In this document: in pieces, positions 28,704 to 37,524 of the stretch
Layout: every line of letters begins with the position of its first letter
Numbering within the stretch: the stretch's first letter is position 1
Assembly (NCBI GenBank): GCA_026388515.1
Contig: JAPLJO010000074.1
Span: forward strand, 1-39,203
From: Deltaproteobacteria bacterium
GTDB lineage: Bacteria; Desulfobacterota; Syntrophia; Syntrophales; UBA2210
Direction: 5' to 3'
DNA: 39,203 nucleotides
Program-made: the position numbers and the translations under genes
Notes under the pieces: model-generated
What the model was told of the DNA's origin: nothing
What the model saw: only the letters and a program-made list of their open reading frames with translations
The model's database searches: none

Positions 28704-30506
28704 GTGGACGGGCATATTTCCCGTGATGCCGTTGACGAAATACGAAGCAGGGTCAACATTGTGGATCTCGTATCCGAACATGTAACCCTGAAGAAGGCCG
28801 GAAGAAACTTCGTCGGACTCTGCCCGTTTCACAAGGAGAAGACTCCTTCTTTCACGGTGAACGCGGACAAGCAGATTTTTTACTGCTTCGGCTGCCATGA
28901 GGGGGGGAATGCGATTTCCTTCGTCATGAAAATAAACAATATGACGTTCCCCGATGCGGTGACGCATCTCGCCAGGAAAATGGGCATCGCCATCCAGGTC
29001 AGGGAACCTTCGCCGAAAGAGCGGAAGGAGGCGGGCGAGCGGGAGAAGCTGCTGCGGATCAACCGGATGGCGATGGAGTTCTTTTCCAAGACGCTTGCCT
29101 CTTCGCGGGGTGAAACGGCACGGGCCTACCTGCGGAAGCGGGGAATCGATGAGGCGGTGCAGGAGAAATTTCACCTTGGATATGCCGTGGACGAGTGGCG
29201 CGAACTCAAGCGGTTCTTTGAAGACCGCAAAGCGCCCCTTCCGCTGGTGGAAAAGGCGGGCTTCCTGGTCAGAAAAGACAACGGCGACTATTACGACCGG
29301 TTTCGCGGAAGAATCATGTTCCCCATCAGCGATTTGAACGGCAACGTGATTGCCTTCGGCGGGAGGGTGCTCGGGGACGGAGAGCCGAAATACATGAATT
29401 CACCGGAAACGCCCGTCTATACCAAGGGAAGGACGCTTTTCGGCCTTTATGAGACCAGGGATGATATACGGAAAAAAGACAGCGTCGTCATTGTCGAAGG
29501 TTATTTTGATTTCCTCGCCCTGTGGATTGCAGGGGCAAAACACGTCGTCGCCTCCCTCGGCACCGCCCTCACGAGGGACCAAGTTGAGCTTTTAAAGCGG
29601 TTCACGAGAAATGTCGTGCTTATCTTTGATCCCGATGAGGCCGGAAGAAGCGCCACGGAGCGCGGCCTCCAGCTCTTTCTCGAAGAAAAAATGCACTCGC
29701 GCATCGTGATACTGCCGGGAGGCTGTGATCCGGCCGATTATGCGGCGAAATTCGGCGCTGAAAAAGTGGGAGAAGTCATTGATCGGTCCGACTCGATGGT
29801 GGATTATTATATTGACCACGTCATAGGAAAAAAGGACACGCTTGAGGAACATGCCGATACGGTGAGGAGCGCGGTCTCCTTCATTGCGGGCATCCGCGAC
29901 CCCGTGGAGAGGAATCTCTTTGTGAGAAGGGTCTCGGAGCGGCTTGGCATTGACGAGGGTCTGATAAAAAATGAAATCGCCTCGGCGCCGGGGAAAAGCA
30001 GGGGGCCGGCACCGGTCCGGGATGACCGTCCCCGGAAGCGGGCGGGCACCGTCGATGCGGTGGAACTGACGCTTCTCTGCCTGATGGCCGAACGTCCCGA
30101 AAAGATTCCCCTCGTGGCGGAGGAACACATACTTTCCTTTTTCATGGACCCGGAGCTCGCCAGGCTGGGACGTGTGCTCGTGGAAGAAAAGCCCGAGGTC
30201 TCGGAATTTGTGAGCGCCCTGCCCGAGGGAGAAGTGAAGGAGAAGCTGCTCGCCCTCATGGTGGACGGGGCGGTACCCGGCGACGACCTCATTGACAGGG
30301 TGTTCAGTGATACGATAAAGCGGATACGGGAGAAATGGTTCAAGATGAAGCACCGGATGCTGAAGACGGAGATTCAGAAAGCACAGGAGGCGGGGGATAC
30401 GGAGCGCTGCACCACGCTTCTCCGTGAAAAGGAATCACTGCTGAAAGAAGCACGGAAGGCACTGCAGGCGGGTGCCGCCTCAGGCAATGCGCAAGGAGAT
30501 GCGTAA
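28704..30506 (+). CDS. dnaG: DNA primase
   Basis: A 600-residue DnaG. The N-terminal CHC2 zinc motif is Cys40-x2-His43...Cys61-x2-Cys64 ([24 protein letters not shown]). The RNA-polymerase domain has [18 protein letters not shown], and the TOPRIM site shows VIVEGYFD (Glu near 264) and [10 protein letters not shown]. The C-terminal ~150 residues form the less conserved helicase-binding region. It makes primers at the replication fork. I chose the GTG at 28704 because AAGGAG lies six bases upstream; an in-frame ATG at 28677 has no ribosome site. The stop codon overlaps the rpoD start by one base. Confidence 0.95.
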   Translation: MDGHISRDAVDEIRSRVNIVDLVSEHVTLKKAGRNFVGLCPFHKEKTPSFTVNADKQIFYCFGCHEGGNAISFVMKINNMTFPDAVTHLARKMGIAIQVREPSPKERKEAGEREKLLRINRMAMEFFSKTLASSRGETARAYLRKRGIDEAVQEKFHLGYAVDEWRELKRFFEDRKAPLPLVEKAGFLVRKDNGDYYDRFRGRIMFPISDLNGNVIAFGGRVLGDGEPKYMNSPETPVYTKGRTLFGLYETRDDIRKKDSVVIVEGYFDFLALWIAGAKHVVASLGTALTRDQVELLKRFTRNVVLIFDPDEAGRSATERGLQLFLEEKMHSRIVILPGGCDPADYAAKFGAEKVGEVIDRSDSMVDYYIDHVIGKKDTLEEHADTVRSAVSFIAGIRDPVERNLFVRRVSERLGIDEGLIKNEIASAPGKSRGPAPVRDDRPRKRAGTVDAVELTLLCLMAERPEKIPLVAEEHILSFFMDPELARLGRVLVEEKPEVSEFVSALPEGEVKEKLLALMVDGAVPGDDLIDRVFSDTIKRIREKWFKMKHRMLKTEIQKAQEAGDTERCTTLLREKESLLKEARKALQAGAASGNAQGDA

Positions 30507-32260
30507 TGAAAAAAATAATCCATTCCGATGAAGTAAAAAAACTGATTTTACTGGGGGAGGAAAAGGGGTTCCTGACCTTCGATGATATCAACGACATGCT
30601 GCCGTCGGACGTACTGTTAGACCAGATCGATGATATCATGATGCTCTTCGGGGAGAAGAATATCGATATCATCGATGCCGAAAAGGACGACAAGACCGCG
30701 ACCCATAAGGTAGCCGAGGAGGTGGATGACCTGAAGGAAGCAGATGCACAGCTTCTGTCCATCTCGACACTCGGGAAAACCAGCGACCCCGTGAAGATGT
30801 ATCTTCGGGAAATGGGGCTCGTCTCGCTTCTCTCCAGGGAAGAGGAGGTGGAGATAGCGAAAAAGATTGAGGAAGGCGAGAAGAGGATCATGGATACGCT
30901 TTTCAGCCTCCACTATTTCATACATGAAGTTGTCGAAATGGGCGCGCGCCTGAAAAAGGATGAACTGAAAATCAAGGCGATCATCGACAACATAGAGGAC
31001 GAGAGCGGTTTCGTGGAGGAGGATACTCAGCGGCAGCGGGTGCAGACCCTCATCGATCAGGTGACCAGGCTCTACGGGAGAAACTGCCGGATCGAGACCG
31101 CATTGAAAGAGGGGCGCCTCAATGACGGCAAGGTAAGTCGCCACCGAAGGGAATTGCAGATCAACGCGAAGAAAATAATAGAGCTCTGCTGCGAAATAAG
31201 GCTGAGCAAACGGCGCATCAACAGGATGGTCTCGGAGCTGAAAGATGCCGCCGAACGCGTCAGGAAGCTGGAGCGGAAAATCAACACAGCCAGGGACAAA
31301 ACAGGGGTAACCCTCAGCACGCTGGAAACCCTCTTTACCCTGAAGAAGAGTAAGCCTCGTGAAGCAAAGGCGTTTGCGAAAAAAAACAAGGTAAAAATTC
31401 CCTTCGAGAAACTGAAGGAAACGGAAAAGGCGATACGGGATTCAAAGGCGGAGATGAGAAAAATCACCTCCCTGTATTGTATGTCGAAAGATAACATTAA
31501 AATCAAAGTGGCGGCCATTACCTCCGGGGAAATTGAGGCGAACGACGCCAAACAAAAACTCATCCAGGCAAACCTGCGGCTCGTCGTCAGCATTGCAAAA
31601 AAGTACACGAACCGCGGACTGCAGTTTCTTGACCTTATCCAGGAGGGCAATATCGGCCTCATGAAGGCCGTGGAAAAATTCGAGTATCAGCGGGGGTACA
31701 AGTTTTCCACCTACGCGACATGGTGGATCCGCCAGGCGATCACCCGTGCCATCGCGGACCAGGCGCGCACCATCCGCATACCCGTTCACATGATAGAAAC
31801 CATCAACAAGCTGATACGGACATCGCGGTACCTGGTGCAGGAGCTCGGCAGGGAGCCGAATTCGGCGGAGATCGCCGAAAAAATGGAATTTCCCCTCGAC
31901 AAGGTACGGAAGGTGTTGAAAATCGCCAAGGAGCCCATATCGCTGGAGACCCCCATTGGTGAAGAGGAAGACAGCTCGCTGGGCGACTTCATCGAGGACA
32001 AGAAAATCATGTCCCCCTCGGACGCGACGATGAGCATGGACCTGGCGAAACAGACGAGGAAGATACTCTCCACCCTCACGGCCCGGGAGGAAAAGGTCCT
32101 GAGAATGAGGTTCGGCATCAGCGAAAGAATGGATTTCGATACCACGGTGGATGATGACAGCGTACACACCGTCGAGCGGGCCAAGCAGATTGAGCAGAAC
32201 GTCCTCAAGCAGATGCGGCAGTCATCACGGCGAAGGGAGATAAAAAGCGGCACGAAGTAG
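30506..32260 (+). CDS. rpoD: Primary-type sigma-70 factor with divergent region 4.2
   Basis: A 584-residue group-1-type sigma factor. Region 1.1 is at the N-terminus ([25 protein letters not shown]), region 1.2 at [29 protein letters not shown], a non-conserved domain follows, and region 2 is intact ([58 protein letters not shown]), as are region 3 and region 4.1 ([15 protein letters not shown]). Region 4.2 is unusual: where HTLEEVG...VTRERIRQIEAKAL is expected, the sequence is [20 protein letters not shown] (544-563), with a changed first helix and no arginine at the position of E. coli Arg584. Other frames do not restore the consensus, so this is not a simple frameshift. It is cotranscribed with dnaG; the ribosome site AAGGAG is inside dnaG. 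Confidence 0.93.
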   Translation: MKKIIHSDEVKKLILLGEEKGFLTFDDINDMLPSDVLLDQIDDIMMLFGEKNIDIIDAEKDDKTATHKVAEEVDDLKEADAQLLSISTLGKTSDPVKMYLREMGLVSLLSREEEVEIAKKIEEGEKRIMDTLFSLHYFIHEVVEMGARLKKDELKIKAIIDNIEDESGFVEEDTQRQRVQTLIDQVTRLYGRNCRIETALKEGRLNDGKVSRHRRELQINAKKIIELCCEIRLSKRRINRMVSELKDAAERVRKLERKINTARDKTGVTLSTLETLFTLKKSKPREAKAFAKKNKVKIPFEKLKETEKAIRDSKAEMRKITSLYCMSKDNIKIKVAAITSGEIEANDAKQKLIQANLRLVVSIAKKYTNRGLQFLDLIQEGNIGLMKAVEKFEYQRGYKFSTYATWWIRQAITRAIADQARTIRIPVHMIETINKLIRTSRYLVQELGREPNSAEIAEKMEFPLDKVRKVLKIAKEPISLETPIGEEEDSSLGDFIEDKKIMSPSDATMSMDLAKQTRKILSTLTAREEKVLRMRFGISERMDFDTTVDDDSVHTVERAKQIEQNVLKQMRQSSRRREIKSGTK

Positions 32261-32587
32261 CGTGCAGTAAACGATACCCGGCCCGGGAATCATTGTCGGT
32301 TTATGGTCAGTGCCACCCACAACTAAATGAAAGATTAATCACGAGCATTATCTATTACTACTTCAAATCTTTGTCTCGTAAATATCCATCCGAAATCAAG
32401 TTCAAGATTAACAAACTCAAGGTAAAATGGTTCATATAAATCACTTTTGTAGGGGGCTCTAAATCAATAGGAGGGATTATGGGTAACTGAAGACCCCGTT
32501 TTTAGGCAATTCATATTACTCATAATTATCCCCCCTCACACAAAATAAAACTTTCTAGTGCGTGATTGAGTTTCTATTGCAAAATCT
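32261..32587. other. AT-rich intergenic gap after rpoD (327 bp)
   Basis: No gene or tRNA was found. A small CCCGG-C-CCGGG palindrome sits at 32277-32287 and could be part of the rpoD 3' end. The composition changes to AT-rich about here. An imperfect long hairpin at 32469-32536 is listed separately. Confidence 0.5.
32469..32536. repeat. Imperfect long hairpin
   Basis: The left arm AGGAGGGATTATGGGTAA (32469-32486) pairs imperfectly with the right arm at 32516-32536 (TTACTCATAAT, then TATCCCCCCT), with small bulges and a G-T pair. The loop is about 29 nt. No function can be assigned; it lies just beyond the 3' end of the broken AIPR gene. Confidence 0.4.
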
Positions 32588-33514
32588 TTACTCAACTAAT
32601 TTGCACTTTTTATAGAATTCTGCTGGCTCTAATAAATCGATATCATCATCAATCTTATTTTTAAGATTTTTATAAGCCTCGATTCTTAAAAAGAAATTCC
32701 TTGGATTGAAAAGTTCATTATTCCTATCCGCTTCATTTTTTGCCCTGAACACTTCATATCGTATTGCTGAGTTGCATCGGTTGAATAGGGCTTCTGAAAA
32801 AGATTCTACACTAGGGATTATCACTCTTAAATTTTCTATAGTTAGAGCATTATTATATGCTTTACTTATAATATATCCTGCGAGAGCTAATAGAGTTGTA
32901 TCAGCATGTCCTAAATATTCCTTTATCAGAGCATCATTTCCACTTGGATTTTCTCCTAAGTTCTTGATTACCTCCTCAGTGTGATTCGCAAATCTTTGTG
33001 ACAGAACAAATGGAAGAAATAATTCTTCAGCATAACGATTTCCGGGGAATACAAAGTTGTAAAGTCCCTGAGTACTCAAATCCCAGATCAACTTAGGACT
33101 AGACTTTGCTTCTATCGGTTTACCATTAAAAGCCAGATACGCTTTAGCTGCTTCAACATTTGATATTCTTCTGTAAGTTCTACAACCAGTTATTAGAAAT
33201 CCTCTTTTTTGTTCGGTTGTGAGAGAGTCCCATTCACCTTCTTTGCAGTCGTAAAAATACGGAATTTCCCAATGAATAAATTTGAGTTGAAGTTCTTTCT
33301 GTATAGGATCGTTTGAGCGAAGAGTTCGTTCGCTAACTTTGGTCTGTGAATTTGTATATGTGGCAATTTTTCCTTTCAAGTCTTCGTCTGACGTAGCGAT
33401 TATTCGTACGAGAAAATTTGTTTCAGAAGAGCATCTATGTACCGTTGGGCGATTCAGTATTGATACTGTCTGGCATCCATTCACAATTTGTGGGTGGTAT
33501 ATATACGCATCTCT
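32588..33514 (-). pseudogene. 5'-truncated AIPR family (abortive infection phage resistance) gene
   Basis: The frame encodes the C-terminal part of an AIPR-domain protein. It opens with HPQIVNGCQTVSIL, the conserved AIPR block, then FLVRIIATSDEDLKGKIATYTNSQTKV and SERTLRSNDPIQKELQ. Family members are usually about 550-700 residues with a sizeable region before this block; here the frame upstream of HPQIVNG runs only about six more codons to a TGA at 33515-33517, so the N-terminal half is missing. AIPR proteins are tied to phage defence and are often found beside restriction-modification genes, none of which are visible. A short internal GTG start at 33484 would give 298 residues, but truncation is more likely. 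The gene is AT-rich, unlike the core genes to the left. Confidence 0.75.
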
Positions 33515-33516
33515 TC

Positions 33517-33795
33517 ATGGTCAATAAGAAGAAGTGTAATTCTTGCGGTATCTGTATCAAGAAATGTCCGACAAAAAATATAACCATGAATAAGAAAGAT
33601 TTCCCCAAATGGGGGAGAAATTGCATATCATGCTGGTACTGCGAAATGAGTTGCCCGACGGAAGCAATTACGTCTACTGTTGATTGGCCTATCATGATCC
33701 CATTCATGAAATACAATATCAGCAAAGCACTCTCTACTCTCTCAATTGATAAAACCAAAGTGACATTCAGTAAGGGAAAAGTGAAGCGGATTTAA
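33517..33795 (+). pseudogene. Di-cluster 4Fe-4S ferredoxin, probably truncated from a flavodoxin-ferredoxin fusion (EFR1-like)
   Basis: The 92-residue frame from an ATG at 33517 has two 4Fe-4S motifs: CNSCGICIKKCP (near residue 7) and CISCWYCEMSCP (near residue 36), then a tail with DWPIMIPFMKYNISKAL. This layout fits the C-terminal part of EFR1-family proteins, which normally carry an N-terminal flavodoxin domain of about 160 residues; here that region is replaced by the antisense of the AIPR fragment. No ribosome site precedes the ATG. It could still be expressed as a small ferredoxin, so 'pseudogene' is an inference. It lies head-to-head with the truncated AIPR gene. Confidence 0.6.
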
Positions 33796-33933
33796 TTGGT
33801 AAATGGAAGACTTCTGCTGTCACTGAACGATAACGACTCGCGTAAACGAAATAAAGTTGGCTTCCACGAAATTTCAGAAAAAAGCCGTCGGGGATATTAA
33901 TCATTTGATTTATAAGAGGAAGCAGGAGAAACT

Positions 33934-35064
33934 ATGAAGAAGGAAACCATATGCGTCCAGAGCGGTACATACCATGATCTCGCCACCAGGGGCGTTAACA
34001 CTCCAATATTCACATCATCATCATTTGAGTACCTAGAACGGGAAGACTGCCCCTATCCGCGCTATTTCAATACGCCGAACCAGGAAGCCGTTGTTCGTAA
34101 GCTTTGCGCGCTTGAGGGCGCCGAGGATGGCGTGCTTTTCAGCTCCGGCATGGCAGCAATTAGCACTGCCATATTGGCCTGTGCCGGGGCGACAGATCAC
34201 GTCGTCATGCTGGACGCACTCTATGGTGGCACGCATGCCTTTGCCACGGATACCTTTGATCGGTTTGGCATTCGGTACTCGTTCGTAGCCACAAATGCGG
34301 ATGCGGTAGCGCAGGCGCTGACGCCAGGCACTAAAGCGATTGTGATCGAGTCTCCTACAAATCCCCTGTTAAGAATTATCGACATACGCCGTGTGGCGGA
34401 AGTCGCCAAGCGCCGAGGGATTACAACGATCTTCGATAACACATTCGCGACCCCCATCAACCAAACGCCTTTGGCGTTGGGGATTGACGTGGTTGTCCAC
34501 AGCGGAACCAAGTATATGGGTGGTCATAGCGATCTCTGCTGCGGAGTTGTGCTCACATCAAAGGAACGCGCAGGTCAAATCCGGGCGATGGCCCGACACT
34601 TGGGTGGCAGCTTGAACGCAACTACCTGCTATCTACTCGAACGGAGTCTAAAGACCCTCGCTCTGCGAGTGGAGCGTCAGACATGCAACGCGCTTCGCAT
34701 TGCGGAGTTTCTTGCCGGACATAATGCAGTCAGAAACGTCAACTATCCTGGATTGCCGGGGTTCATAGGACACAAGATTGCTAGCACGCAGATGACAGGT
34801 TTTGGGGCCATGCTGTCCTTCGAATTGAACCAGGGAGTACGGCAGGCAGACTTTCTGCACCGGTTGCAGATCATTCGCCCCGCTGTCAGTCTGGGCGGGG
34901 TAGAGACTCTTATCTGCGCTCCAGCCGAAACATCACATGCAAAGATTTCGGCGGATGAACGGCGCAGAATTGGAGTTACAGATGATCTCCTTCGATTGTC
35001 TGTGGGAATCGAGAATGTCGATGACCTGATTAATGATCTGAAGCAAGCATTGAATGACAAATAA
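33934..35064 (+). CDS. Trans-sulfuration PLP enzyme (cystathionine gamma-synthase/lyase or methionine gamma-lyase family)
   Basis: A 376-residue fold-type I PLP enzyme of the Cys/Met metabolism family. Key features: SSGMAAISTAIL (70-81), DALYGGTHAF (94-103), Asp168 in TIFDNTFATP, and the PLP lysine Lys193 in VVHSGTKYMGGHSD. The C-terminal region has LGGVETLICAPAETSHA and LLRLSVGIENVDDL. Family members cleave or form C-S bonds (cystathionine synthesis or breakdown, H2S or methanethiol release); sequence alone does not decide which, so no symbol is given. The ATG at 33934 follows CAGGAGAAACT. It appears single-gene, intact, and more GC-rich than the adjoining gaps. Confidence 0.9.
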   Translation: MKKETICVQSGTYHDLATRGVNTPIFTSSSFEYLEREDCPYPRYFNTPNQEAVVRKLCALEGAEDGVLFSSGMAAISTAILACAGATDHVVMLDALYGGTHAFATDTFDRFGIRYSFVATNADAVAQALTPGTKAIVIESPTNPLLRIIDIRRVAEVAKRRGITTIFDNTFATPINQTPLALGIDVVVHSGTKYMGGHSDLCCGVVLTSKERAGQIRAMARHLGGSLNATTCYLLERSLKTLALRVERQTCNALRIAEFLAGHNAVRNVNYPGLPGFIGHKIASTQMTGFGAMLSFELNQGVRQADFLHRLQIIRPAVSLGGVETLICAPAETSHAKISADERRRIGVTDDLLRLSVGIENVDDLINDLKQALNDK

Positions 35065-35470
35065 GAATCGAACAACAGAGTGGTAGATATCTGCCGTTGT
35101 TGCGCGTCCGTTGAAACCCACACCCTACGATACCAAGTATTTGATTGGAGGTTCACCCGTAGTAGATTTGTAACGGTAATTTTTAGATATATCATATTCA
35201 TTTTAATGCTTCTTAGGTGGACGAAGCATTCCTGTACTATGCAAATTGTAAACCGCGACAAAAATGCAGGACTTTAATCCGTAATAAACATAATTCACAT
35301 CCGACAACAAACATCTACATCATACCTTAAATTTTGTGGCCAATATTGCCTTGACATACAAGACCAAGCATCGTGGTGTTGGGGATTTAGAAAGCGACTC
35401 TAAGTCCCCTTTTTTCATTTGGGTAATTTTGGCCGTCCGCAACGCAATCGGTCATCCCCCAAATGTCCTC
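35065..35470. other. Intergenic gap with an orphan terminator (406 bp)
   Basis: No credible protein gene. A possible promoter is TTGATT (35141-35146) with TAGATT (35163-35168), 16 bp apart. Another TTGACA at 35351-35356 has no good -10. A strong + strand terminator lies at 35381-35415. Confidence 0.5.
35381..35415 (+). terminator. Rho-independent terminator in the gap after the PLP enzyme
   Basis: GGGGATTTAGA (35381-35391), a 7-nt loop, TCTAAGTCCCC (35399-35409) and six T's. The stem is 11 bp with one G-T pair. It lies 317 bp after the PLP-enzyme stop, much farther than usual, so it may end a long 3' UTR or a small RNA. Confidence 0.85.
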
Positions 35471-36112
35471 TTATCGGGTGAAATGCGCTCCCATTTCAAA
35501 GGCCTTTGCGCAGTCGAGGGGAAATACTTCCCGCCGCCTCTGGGCCTTCTTCTCAGGGTCGAAGCGGGGGGCGAATACCTTTGAATAGTCTTCAAACTGG
35601 TAGGTGTCATAACTGCACAATGACTCCGAAGCCCCGAATATTCTTGCCAGGATCATCTCATTCCAGCTGATGTGGTGATCGAAGCCCCGTTCTTTCGCCA
35701 TTTTCTCGGTCGCACCCAGGGTGTAGATGAAGCCGGTCGAAATCTTTCTCGGGAAGAGCGACCCCGGTGGGTCGGTATAGGGAGAAAAGGGGAAGAACAA
35801 GCGCTCCATAAAGGACCTCATCTCCCCTGTAACGGTTCCGTAATAGATCGGGGATCCGAGGATAAGAGCCTGGACATCCAGAACCGCCTTCAGGAGAGGG
35901 GTCAGGTCGTCTTTCACGACACACCTGCCATAGCTCGGGCCGTCTATCGTCTTGCAAGCGAAGCAGCTCACACACCCTTTGAAATCGAGGTTATAGAGAT
36001 GCACCAGTTCTGTTTCCGCGCCCTTGGACGCCGCACCATCGAGCGCTCTTTCGAGCAGTGTCGCCGTATTCCATTTCTTTCTCGGACTTCCGTTAACTGC
36101 AATCACTTTCAT
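35471..36112 (-). CDS. Flavodoxin-fold NAD(P)H-dependent FMN reductase / iron-sulfur flavoprotein-like
   Basis: A 213-residue flavodoxin-like protein. The FMN phosphate loop is GSPRKKWNTATLL (8-20). A cysteine set follows (Cys47, Cys50, Cys53, Cys64, in GCVSCFACK and YGRC), then the DDLTPLL segment, and LILGSPIYYGTVTGEMRSFMERL is a family hallmark. Such proteins reduce quinones, flavins or metals, and in anaerobes some carry a 4Fe-4S cluster on similarly spaced cysteines. The substrate is unknown. The ATG at 36112 has GGGAGG about eight bases upstream. The gene stands alone on the - strand, divergent from the aldo/keto reductase. Confidence 0.88.
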   Translation of the reverse strand: MKVIAVNGSPRKKWNTATLLERALDGAASKGAETELVHLYNLDFKGCVSCFACKTIDGPSYGRCVVKDDLTPLLKAVLDVQALILGSPIYYGTVTGEMRSFMERLFFPFSPYTDPPGSLFPRKISTGFIYTLGATEKMAKERGFDHHISWNEMILARIFGASESLCSYDTYQFEDYSKVFAPRFDPEKKAQRRREVFPLDCAKAFEMGAHFTR

Positions 36113-36437
36113 GTGTCATACCTCCCTTGTTTAATTGCCTCTTCATGTACCTCTGATTGAGAAGAGGGCCGCCGCCAGGGCCCTTTCTGCGTCTAGTATT
36201 ACACATACAAAGACAGGGCAACAGGCTAATAACGCAACACGAAAGAAAAAATTTGTACCATTACTAGAGGCTATATGAAAATACATTTTAAACAGCTTGC
36301 CTTTGTATTGCATATACTGGACAATTAATTATTGCAGTTACAGTAAAGTCGGCAGTTATTAAATACAGCCGGATAATTTGTCAAAATCGTTTATAACTAC
36401 CCAAAAAAGACAGCATTCAACTTAAAAGAGTGGACCC
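36113..36437. other. Divergent intergenic region (325 bp)
   Basis: This is the shared upstream region of the FMN flavoprotein (-) and the aldo/keto reductase (+). A hairpin at 36160-36188 pairs AGAAGAGGGCC with GGCCCTTTCT with one bulge and would lie in the leader of the flavoprotein mRNA. AT-rich sequence at 36240-36400 probably holds promoters; TGGACA with TACAGT at about 36316-36342 is one weak candidate. The heptamer GCAGTTA occurs twice between about 36333 and 36358. Nothing else could be assigned. Confidence 0.45.
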
Positions 36438-37487
36438 ATGGAAAAGATAAGACTGGGCAAAACAAATATAATGGTATCACAGTTGGGTTTCGGGAGCATT
36501 CCCATCCAGAGGGACTCGGAAGAAGAGGCGGTGGCCATTGTAAAGAGATGTCTAGAACTGGGCGTCACCTTTCTCGATACCGCCAATGCCTATACCACCA
36601 GCGAGGAGCGGATAGGAAAGGCGATTGTGGGTAAACGCGAAGGGCTCGTCATTGCCACGAAGACCACTGCCCGGAACCGAGAGGATGTGGAAAAACATAT
36701 CAATTTGAGCCTTAAGCGCCTCGGCGTCGAATACATCGACCTTTACCAGTTCCACAATGTGAGTGACTCCAACGCAGTGAAGACCGTCCTTGATCCCAAT
36801 GGACCAATGGCTGTGGTTAGAGAGGCCCAGAAATCAGGGCGGATCAGACATATCGGCGTCACCTCGCACCAGATAGAAATAGCCAAAGAGGCCGTAAAAT
36901 CCGGCCACTTCGAGACCGTTATGTTTCCTTTCAACGTTGTCACCTCTGAGGCTGCCGAAGACCTTCTGCCCCTATGCAGAGAATACGACGTCGGTTTCAT
37001 CGCTATGAAGCCCCTAGCTGGAGGCATGCTGGAGAACGTCGCCATTGCATTTAAATATCTGATGCAATTTCCGGATTTGCTGCTCATTCCGGGCATAGAA
37101 AAGATCCATGAGATCGATGAGATTGTGACAGTGATGAAAGAGACAAGCGCGATGACGGAATCTGAACAGCAGGAGATCCAAAGACTAAGGGAGCAGTTGA
37201 GCACCAAGTTCTGCCGGCGATGCGACTATTGCCAGCCCTGCGATATGGGAATACCCATATCGGTCGTGATGCAGAGCAGCAGTTTCGTAAAGCGGTTGCC
37301 GCCTGAGAGCACCTTCTCCGGCTGGATTGCCGCCGCAATGGAGAAGGCAGCTGAATGCACCCAATGCGGCGATTGCGAAGAACGATGTCCCTTTGATCTC
37401 CCCATCAGGGAAATGATTGTCGAGTATGTGCATTCCTACGGGGAGGCGAAAAAGAGGTACCAGGAACGGGTTAATACCACCCACTAA
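36438..37487 (+). CDS. Aldo/keto reductase with C-terminal 4Fe-4S ferredoxin domain
   Basis: A 349-residue fusion. The N-terminal TIM barrel has the AKR tetrad: Asp47 and Tyr52 in FLDTANAYTTSEERIG, Lys75 in IATKTTARN and His106 in LYQFHNV. The tail carries two cysteine clusters, CRRCDYCQPC and CTQCGDCEERCPF, as in the ferredoxin-like aldo/keto reductases common in anaerobes. These probably pass electrons between NAD(P)H or ferredoxin and a carbonyl substrate; the substrate is unknown. The ATG at 36438 has a weak ribosome site. An MBL-fold hydrolase gene starts 37 bp downstream, so the two likely form an operon. Confidence 0.92.
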   Translation: MEKIRLGKTNIMVSQLGFGSIPIQRDSEEEAVAIVKRCLELGVTFLDTANAYTTSEERIGKAIVGKREGLVIATKTTARNREDVEKHINLSLKRLGVEYIDLYQFHNVSDSNAVKTVLDPNGPMAVVREAQKSGRIRHIGVTSHQIEIAKEAVKSGHFETVMFPFNVVTSEAAEDLLPLCREYDVGFIAMKPLAGGMLENVAIAFKYLMQFPDLLLIPGIEKIHEIDEIVTVMKETSAMTESEQQEIQRLREQLSTKFCRRCDYCQPCDMGIPISVVMQSSSFVKRLPPESTFSGWIAAAMEKAAECTQCGDCEERCPFDLPIREMIVEYVHSYGEAKKRYQERVNTTH

Positions 37488-37524
37488 ACCTATAGATTCC
37501 AGTCGAACATGGTAGGAGGTAATG

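Noticed and set aside
32261-32587. tRNA gene downstream of rpoD
   Set aside because: No cloverleaf or TTCRANNY-type T-arm could be found on either strand.
35336-35584. 82-codon + strand frame overlapping the terminator and the 3' end of the flavoprotein gene
   Set aside because: It reads through a strong terminator hairpin and overlaps a well-supported gene; no family feature.
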